Source: Oscillibacter valericigenes
GTDB taxonomy: Bacteria; Bacillota; Clostridia; Oscillospirales; Oscillospiraceae
Assembly: GCF_021531315.1 (NCBI RefSeq)
Contig: NZ_JAFBIQ010000009.1
Coordinates: 22,411 to 86,410, forward strand
DNA: 64,000 nucleotides
Direction: 5' to 3'
In this document: positions 59,193 to 64,000 of the stretch, piece by piece
How positions within the stretch are numbered: the first letter of the stretch is position 1
Layout of the letters: each line of letters starts with the position of its first letter
The notes under the pieces: generated by a model
Seen by the model: only the letters and a program-made list of their open reading frames with translations
Told to the model about the DNA's origin: nothing
Databases searched by the model: none
Translations under genes and position numbers: made by a program

Positions 59193-60856
59193 CAAAAAAG
59201 ATCTTCCGCTCCATCCTCACCGCCGGCGTCACAGTGCTCATTTGCAGCGTGCTGCTCGTCATGGGCTGCTTTTACAGCTTCTTTGAGACCATGCAGGAGC
59301 GTCAGCTCGGCGACGAGCTGAGCATCGCCGCGGCCGCCGTAGAGTTGGACGGCACGGTGTATCTGGAAAAGGTCAAGTCCGACCGCTTCCGCGTCACGCT
59401 CATCGCTGCCGACGGCACAGTGCTCTACGATACGCGCACGGACGCCGCGTCGATGGAGAATCACTTAGAGCGCGAAGAGGTGCGCGAGGCGATTGAGAGC
59501 GGCTCCGGTATCTCCAGCCGTTACAGCGCGACGCTTCTTCAAAAAACCATATACAGCGCCCTGCGCCTTGGCGACGGCACTGTGCTGCGCATCTCCGCCA
59601 GCCGCGCCACGATGGGTGCGCTGCTGCTCGGCGCGCTCCAGCCGATCCTGCTGGTCGTGCTGCTGATGCTGGGGCTCTCCGGCGTGCTGGCCAGCCGCCT
59701 TTCCAAGCGCATCGTCGAGCCGCTCAACGCGCTCGACTTGGAGCACCCGCTGGAAAATGACGCCTACGAGGAGCTCTCGCCCCTCCTGCGGCGCATCGAC
59801 CGCCAGCGCCGGCAGATCGACGCCCAGCTTGCCGAGCTGCGTCAGAAAACGGACGAATTTACGCAGATCACCGCCGGCATGAACGAGGGCCTCGTGCTGC
59901 TCGACGACAAGGGCGTGGTGCTGAGCATCAACCCCGCCGCTCAAATGCTCTTCGGCGTAACAGGCGCGTGCGTCGGGCAGGACTTTCTCACCGTGGACCG
60001 CGAGCGCTCCATGAGTCTCGCCCTCCGCATGGCGATGACCGACGGGCACAGCGAGGTTCGCGCCGAGCGCAGCGGGCGCGAATATCAATTCGACCTCAGC
60101 CGCATCGAGTCGGACGGCAAGGTGGTCGGCGCGGTGCTGCTGGCCTTCGACATGACCGCGCAGGCTTTCGCCGAGAGCCGCCGCCGCGAGTTCACGGCGA
60201 ATGTGTCGCACGAGCTGAAAACGCCGTTACAGGGCATCATCGGCAGCGCCGAGCTGCTGGAAAACGGCATGGTCAAAAGCGAGGACATCCCCCGCTTCGT
60301 CGGCCATATCCGCGCCGAGGCGCAGCGTCTTGTCACGCTCATCGGTGACATCATCCGCCTCTCCGAGCTCGACGAGGGCGGCGAACTGCCGGCCGAAACG
60401 GTCGAGCTCCTCCCGCTCGCGCAGGAGGCGGCGGAAAATCTCCGCACAGCGGCCGAGCAGAAAAATGTGCGCATCACCGTGAGCGGCGAGAGCGTAAGCA
60501 TGGTCGGCGTGCGGCGGCTGCTCTACGAGGTCATCTACAACCTCTGCGACAACGCCATCAAGTACAATGTTGATGGCGGGCGCGTGGAGCTGCGCGTCGC
60601 CGCCGAGGGTGAAAACGCCCGCCTCACCGTGCGCGACACGGGCATCGGCATCCCATCGGAGCATCAAGGCCGTGTCTTTGAGCGCTTTTACCGCGTGGAT
60701 AAAAGCCACTCCAAGGAAAGTGGCGGCACGGGGCTGGGACTCTCCATCGTCAAGCACGCCGCAGCCTATCACCATGGCACGGTCACGCTCAAAAGCGAGG
60801 TGGGCAGGGGCACGGAGATCACCGTCCGCCTGCCGCGAGGCATACAGGAGCCGTAA
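59189..60856 (+). CDS. PhoR-type phosphate sensor kinase
   Basis: The 555-residue kinase has two membrane helices (about 10-32 and 145-170), an extracellular domain, a HAMP region, a PAS domain (about 225-330, MNEGLVLLDDKGVVLSINPA), phospho-acceptor H341 in NVSHELKTPLQGI and ATP-binding boxes (NLCDNAIKYN, GGTGLGLSIVKHAA). It ends the phosphate operon. Confidence 0.92.
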   Translation: MTKKIFRSILTAGVTVLICSVLLVMGCFYSFFETMQERQLGDELSIAAAAVELDGTVYLEKVKSDRFRVTLIAADGTVLYDTRTDAASMENHLEREEVREAIESGSGISSRYSATLLQKTIYSALRLGDGTVLRISASRATMGALLLGALQPILLVVLLMLGLSGVLASRLSKRIVEPLNALDLEHPLENDAYEELSPLLRRIDRQRRQIDAQLAELRQKTDEFTQITAGMNEGLVLLDDKGVVLSINPAAQMLFGVTGACVGQDFLTVDRERSMSLALRMAMTDGHSEVRAERSGREYQFDLSRIESDGKVVGAVLLAFDMTAQAFAESRRREFTANVSHELKTPLQGIIGSAELLENGMVKSEDIPRFVGHIRAEAQRLVTLIGDIIRLSELDEGGELPAETVELLPLAQEAAENLRTAAEQKNVRITVSGESVSMVGVRRLLYEVIYNLCDNAIKYNVDGGRVELRVAAEGENARLTVRDTGIGIPSEHQGRVFERFYRVDKSHSKESGGTGLGLSIVKHAAAYHHGTVTLKSEVGRGTEITVRLPRGIQEP

Positions 60857-60862
60857 AACAGC

Positions 60863-60902
60863 AAGCAAGCGCCCGTTCCCAAAAGGAACGGGCGCTTGCT
60901 TT
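60863..60902. terminator. Bidirectional terminator
   Basis: GCAAGCGCCCGTTCC (60865-60879) pairs with GGAACGGGCGCTTGC (60885-60899), T/A on both sides. It separates the phosphate operon from convergent spoVAE. Confidence 0.92.
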
Positions 60903-61259
60903 TCATCGCTTGTCGCCGGGGCGGAAGAGGAGCGCCATCACCACCGCAAAGCACACCGCCGCGGCGATGCCGCCGGCGGTGGCGGAGAGCCCGCCGGTCA
61001 TCACGCCCAGCCAGCCCTGCTCCGCGACGGCCTTCCTGACGCCGTTTGCAAGTGAGTAGCCGAAGCCCGTGAGCGGCACGGTCGCGCCCGCGCCGCCCCA
61101 TTTGACGATCGGCTCGTAGATGCCGAGCGCCGTGAGCAGTACGCCTGCAACGACATAGCCTGTGAGGATGCGCGCCGGCGTGAGCGCCGTTTTGTCGATC
61201 AAGATCTGCCCAACGGCGCACAGCAGCCCGCCGCAGAGAAAGGCATTGAGATAATCCAT
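60903..61259 (-). CDS. spoVAE: Stage V sporulation protein AE
   Basis: The 118-residue membrane protein has four helices: YLNAFLCGGLLCAVGQILID, the family motif ARILTGYVVAGVLLTALGIY and GAGATVPLTGFGYSLANGVR. SpoVA proteins form the channel for dipicolinic acid uptake into the forespore and release in germination. ATG 61259 overlaps the spoVAD stop. Confidence 0.92.
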   Translation of the reverse strand: MDYLNAFLCGGLLCAVGQILIDKTALTPARILTGYVVAGVLLTALGIYEPIVKWGGAGATVPLTGFGYSLANGVRKAVAEQGWLGVMTGGLSATAGGIAAAVCFAVVMALLFRPGDKR

Positions 61260-62284
61260 CAGTTTTCCTCCCCGATGTTTTCCAGAATGACAGCGTGACA
61301 CACGCCCGGAATGCTCTCTCCCTGCATACTCGAGGTCGGCGAGAGCAGCGCGCCGGTCGGCGCAAAGACGAGCCTGTTCCATTTTCCCTCGCGCATCCCG
61401 CGCAGCAGATAGCCGCAGAGCGTCGCCGCGGAGCAGCCGCAGCCGCTGCCGCCCATGTGCATATCCTGCCGCGCAAGGTCGTAGAGCAGCAGCCCGCAGT
61501 CCTTGTAGTTTTTTGTCATGTCCACGCCGTCGCGGGCAAAAAAGTCCGTGACGATCTCATGCCCCAGTCGTCCGAGGTCGCCGGTCACGACGAGGTCGTA
61601 GTCGGCGGGCGTGGTCTGCGTGTCAGAAAAGAGCGCGCGGAGCGTGTCGTATGCCGCCGGTGCCATCGCCGCGCCCATGTTGTTCGCGTCGGTGATGCCG
61701 CGATCCACGATCCTTCCGATCACCGCGTGCGTCACGGCAGGCCCTTTGCCCTCGTTTGACAAAATGCAGCAGCCCGCCGCCGTGGCCGTCCATTGCGCGG
61801 TCGGCGTGCGCTGAGAGCCGTAGGGTACAGGCATACGGTACTGCCGCTCGGCGGTGCAGAAGTGCGAGGAGGTCATCGCCGCGGCGCGGCGGGCGAAGCC
61901 GCCGTCGATGCTCATGGCGGCGAGGGCAAGGCTCTCCCCCATCGTCGAGCACGCGCCGTACACCCCGCACAGCGGCACACCGAAGTCCCGCAGGGCGAAG
62001 GAGGTGCCGATGCACTGGTTGAGCAGGTCGCCCGCAAAAATAAGGTCAAGCTCCTGCGGCTTGAGTGTCGCCTTCTCCAGCGCGCGGGAGAGTGCGCGCC
62101 GCTGCATATATGCCTCGCCCTTCTCCCAGGTCGCCTCACCGAAGAAGGAATCCTCGCTCAGCTCGTCGAAATCGTCCGCCAGCGGTCCCTGCCCCTCCAG
62201 CTTCGCGCCGATGTTGGCGAAGCTCTCCACGCGCGGCGGGTGGTAAAAGCGCAGCGTTTGCGCGCCGATGCGTTTGGTGTCCAT
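61259..62284 (-). CDS. spoVAD: Stage V sporulation protein AD
   Basis: The 341-residue protein has the thiolase-like SpoVAD fold: FFGEATWEKGEAYMQRRALS, FAGDLLNQCIGTSFALRDFG, YGACSTMGESLALAAMSIDG and GSGCGCSAATLCGYLLRGMR. SpoVAD binds dipicolinic acid. GGGAGA sets ATG 62284. The usual partner spoVAC is not directly upstream; a tRNA gene lies there instead. Confidence 0.94.
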   Translation of the reverse strand: MDTKRIGAQTLRFYHPPRVESFANIGAKLEGQGPLADDFDELSEDSFFGEATWEKGEAYMQRRALSRALEKATLKPQELDLIFAGDLLNQCIGTSFALRDFGVPLCGVYGACSTMGESLALAAMSIDGGFARRAAAMTSSHFCTAERQYRMPVPYGSQRTPTAQWTATAAGCCILSNEGKGPAVTHAVIGRIVDRGITDANNMGAAMAPAAYDTLRALFSDTQTTPADYDLVVTGDLGRLGHEIVTDFFARDGVDMTKNYKDCGLLLYDLARQDMHMGGSGCGCSAATLCGYLLRGMREGKWNRLVFAPTGALLSPTSSMQGESIPGVCHAVILENIGEEN

Positions 62285-62431
62285 ACAAAGTCTCCCTGTG
62301 TTCCGATTTTTCCTTAGTATGCCAAGACGCGGGGAATTTATGAGCTGTCCCGCCACTCGGGCCGACAGGCTTTCGCGGAAAGCCCTCCGCGTGACCGCAG
62401 GATTTTTCTTGAAAATTGCGGAAATTGGGTA

Positions 62432-62459
62432 TTGACTTCACGCTCAGTTTTGGTATAAT
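62432..62459 (+). promoter_or_regulatory. Promoter of tRNA-Ser
   Basis: TTGACT (62432-62437), 16 bases, TATAAT (62454-62459). Confidence 0.8.
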
Positions 62460-62486
62460 GATGCTTGCTGTTGAGCACCAAGATAC

Positions 62487-62578
62487 GCAGTGGTATCGAA
62501 GTGGTCATAACGAGCACGACTGGAAATCGTGTTGCCGTCAAAAGCGGCACGAGGGTTCGAATCCCTCCCACTGCGCCA
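62487..62578 (+). tRNA. tRNA-Ser, anticodon GGA
   Basis: Acceptor GCAGTGG pairs with CCACTGC; the anticodon stem CACGA/TCGTG encloses CTGGAAA, giving anticodon GGA (codons UCC and UCU). A long variable arm (GCCGTCAAAAGCGGC) marks a class II serine tRNA, and the T arm is GAGGG-TTCGAAT-CCCTC. CCA is encoded. Confidence 0.93.
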
Positions 62579-62580
62579 TA

Positions 62581-62647
62581 AGGTGGCAACAATTCGGATA
62601 TTTTAAGCGAAACGCTTAGAATACCAAAGGGTTGCCGCCTTTTTTTA
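62581..62647 (+). terminator. Terminator after tRNA-Ser
   Basis: AGGTGGCAAC (62581-62590) pairs with GTTGCCGCCT (62631-62640) with an inner AAGCG/CGCTT hairpin, followed by T7. Confidence 0.85.
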
Positions 62648-62693
62648 TTTCAAATTCCGCACTCAGAAAAAAAGATATTTTCGCGTTATTTTG

Positions 62694-62720
62694 GTAACCG
62701 GGGAGATTTGAACTCCCCCT
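62694..62720 (-). other. T-arm-like tRNA scrap
   Basis: On the minus strand GGGAG-TTCAAAT-CTCCC forms a standard T arm with consensus loop, followed by GGTTACCA. No other part of a tRNA precedes it. It may be what is left of a tRNA used as an attachment site. Confidence 0.4.
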
Positions 62721-62905
62721 TTTGCGATTTCAAGGGCAGAATTCAAAGAAGCGCCCTTTTTGCGGGCGCAGATTAGAGCGTTCTTTCCTCAAAATTTCAT
62801 ACGATCTTTCGGGCGTCTGTTTGTTGGTTTCGTCGAAGCCATCAAAAAGGCGCCCTTTTTCATTTCCCGACGTCAAAAAGGGCGTCTCTGCCTAATCCAT
62901 CACCC

Positions 62906-62941
62906 GGCCGGAGCATTTCAGGATGCTCCGGCCTATTTTTT
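62906..62941 (+). terminator. Terminator/attenuator before the gene at 62963
   Basis: GGCCGGAGCA (62906-62915) pairs with TGCTCCGGCC (62924-62933), followed by TATTTTTT; the next gene's ribosome binding site comes directly after. The stretch 62650-62905 otherwise has repeated GCGCCC/AAAAAGG segments and no gene. Confidence 0.7.
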
Positions 62942-62962
62942 GCTTACGAGGAGGACTTCACA

Positions 62963-63640
62963 ATGAATGATCAGAACGAAACCACGCAGTTCCGTTTCCT
63001 TGAAGAAACCGCCACCCGGCTGCGACAGAACGGTTTCACGGTGGAGCCGATTGAGGATCACCACCTGCCCGTCTGCTGGGAAAAAGGGCGTCTCTGCCGC
63101 GTATCCGGCAAGGGCAGCGTGTTGTACCGGCAGGAGCGTGTCGATGCCCTCGGCGCGCAGGACGCTTTGCAGGCGGTGATCGACACCGCTAAAATGACTT
63201 CGGAATACATGGCGATTCTGGAATACGCACCTCAGCTCAAGGCGACCGATCTCACTGGTGACTACCGCATCCTTGCTGACTTCGGTGACGCAGTGCTGGC
63301 GGGCCACCCCACCGAACGCGGCGTGCAATTCGTGACTTGGGAGTGGGACTTCGACCGCAAAGGCGTCCATCACGGGCACTATTTCCAGGACGACTACGAC
63401 GCCGCCAAGCGGGACTTCACCGTGCGCGGCGGGCTTGTTCAAAAAGGCGCTCTTTTTGAGCCGGAGCAGCTTGCGGAGATCTACCGCGCGCTGGCGTTCG
63501 TCCGCGAGCAGGACGAAACCCTTTCGTGCGGACGGGATCGGGAGCTGGCGGAGCTGATGGACCAGATCAGCGGACTACTGCCCTCGAATGTGCCGCGGCA
63601 GCGGGACACTCCGGAGCGGGGCACCATGACAATGAAATAA
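62963..63640 (+). CDS. Conjugative-element protein, function unknown
   Basis: The 225-residue soluble protein has a conserved middle, YMAILEYAPQLKATDLTGDY, then GVQFVTWEWDFDRKGVHHGH and a C-terminal helical region. I know close relatives at the start of Tn1549-like and similar elements of gut Clostridia, without assigned function. GAGGAGG sets the ATG. A terminator hairpin lies on each side, so expression may depend on read-through. Confidence 0.7.
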   Translation: MNDQNETTQFRFLEETATRLRQNGFTVEPIEDHHLPVCWEKGRLCRVSGKGSVLYRQERVDALGAQDALQAVIDTAKMTSEYMAILEYAPQLKATDLTGDYRILADFGDAVLAGHPTERGVQFVTWEWDFDRKGVHHGHYFQDDYDAAKRDFTVRGGLVQKGALFEPEQLAEIYRALAFVREQDETLSCGRDRELAELMDQISGLLPSNVPRQRDTPERGTMTMK

Positions 63641-63652
63641 GTATCCACGCGG

Positions 63653-63680
63653 GCCGAGCATTTTTGCTCGGTCTTTTTAT
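63653..63680 (+). terminator. Terminator/attenuator before the gene at 63698
   Basis: CCGAGCA (63654-63660) pairs with TGCTCGG (63665-63671), then TCTTTTTATTTT. Confidence 0.75.
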
Positions 63681-63697
63681 TTTAACAGGAGGAAAAG

Positions 63698-63934
63698 ATG
63701 ATGGAAATTCATGGCACGATCCACTTCAAACTCATTCTCCCGCACTTCCCCGGCTTTCAGCAGGAGCCGCTGCCGGTGCCTGTTTGCAGCCGCTCCCCGG
63801 AATGTGACGGCTGCCCTTACCCTCGCCATGGCTTTCTCTGCTGGGGCGCGGACGGGACCTGTCTGCGGACCAGAATGAACAAAATCAACGGATTGGAGGA
63901 AAACACAAATGATGATTCAAGCAATTTTGAGTAA
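63698..63934 (+). CDS. Small cysteine-rich element protein
   Basis: The 78-residue protein contains CSRSPECDGCPYPRHGFLCW, six cysteines in a compact cluster that probably binds zinc or iron-sulfur, and an acidic tail. AGGAGG precedes twin ATGs at 63698 and 63701. It overlaps the next gene by 26 bases. Confidence 0.6.
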   Translation: MMEIHGTIHFKLILPHFPGFQQEPLPVPVCSRSPECDGCPYPRHGFLCWGADGTCLRTRMNKINGLEENTNDDSSNFE

Positions 63935-64000
63935 TCCCAGCCACCCGGAATACGGCGTGGCAACTATCCCGTTCCCCATTCCGCATGACCAATACACATA
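63909..64000 (+). CDS. Start of a conjugative-element protein, cut by window edge
   Basis: Thirty codons are visible: MMIQAILSNPSHPEYGVATI followed by PFPIPHDQY. This opening resembles proteins of Tn1549-like elements annotated as ArdA-type antirestriction proteins, from memory. GGAGG lies just upstream. Too little is visible for a firm call. Confidence 0.45.
   Translation, partial: MMIQAILSNPSHPEYGVATIPFPIPHDQYT

Noticed and set aside
1..64000. CRISPR array
   Set aside because: No regularly spaced short direct repeats with unique spacers were seen, and no cas genes.

Overview
The window reads as a chromosomal segment of a spore-forming member of the Clostridia (Bacillota), probably a gut Oscillospirales/Ruminococcaceae-type organism. 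The evidence is the sporulation genes (spoIID, bofA, spoVAD, spoVAE), strong AGGAGG ribosome binding sites, ordinary TTGACA/TATAAT promoters, GC-rich housekeeping genes, and three mobile regions of the kind common in gut Firmicutes. No rRNA and no CRISPR array was seen; there is one tRNA gene.

Layout. 1-5950: core genes: an edge-truncated secreted protein, spoIID, a membrane protein, tadA, yaaL-bofA, a TtcA-like thiolase and the ribosomal operon rplM-rpsI. 5930-19538: a 13.6-kb integrative island in the 3' end of rpsI. It has imperfect 46-bp att repeats, GGGCTAA arm sites near both ends and a tyrosine integrase at the right end. Its control centre resembles that of a temperate phage: a repressor faces a small HTH gene across three evenly spaced operators. 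The leftward operon holds an excisionase-like gene and a replisome-organizer-like gene; the rightward operon holds small zinc-ribbon genes and has its own second HTH switch; an SLH-anchored beta-helix surface protein is cargo. No relaxase, capsid or terminase gene was seen, so it looks like a phage satellite or other non-self-transferring island.

19540-32525: core and flexible genes: an MFS transporter, a rhodanese remnant, a YeiH-type exporter, alanine racemase, a YjiH-family membrane protein, YvcK, a YwaF-like protein, and a MarR plus heterodimeric ABC exporter operon. 32536-47233: a 14.7-kb nested mobile region bounded by 42-bp imperfect inverted repeats. At its left end are a TnpX-like serine recombinase and a TnpW-like gene, at its right end tnpV and a small gene. 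Inside lies the right part of a Tn1549-like conjugative element (mobC, relaxase, a two-component system with a lipoprotein, a sigma factor, a second large serine recombinase). That element's right end cuts an SPFH-like gene after 25 codons, and its left side is cut at the tnpW junction. Five copies of a GGGACA/TGTCCC palindrome mark its regulatory regions.

47330-62284: core genes: MATE exporter, DUF1643 protein, a TIM-barrel-like protein, a family 2 glycosyltransferase, a response regulator and kinase pair, then the phosphate regulon pstS-pstC-pstA-pstB-phoU-phoB-phoR behind a Pho-box-like repeat array, then spoVAD-spoVAE convergent with it. 62487-64000: tRNA-Ser(GGA), a T-arm-like scrap, and the first genes of another conjugative-type element that runs off the right edge.
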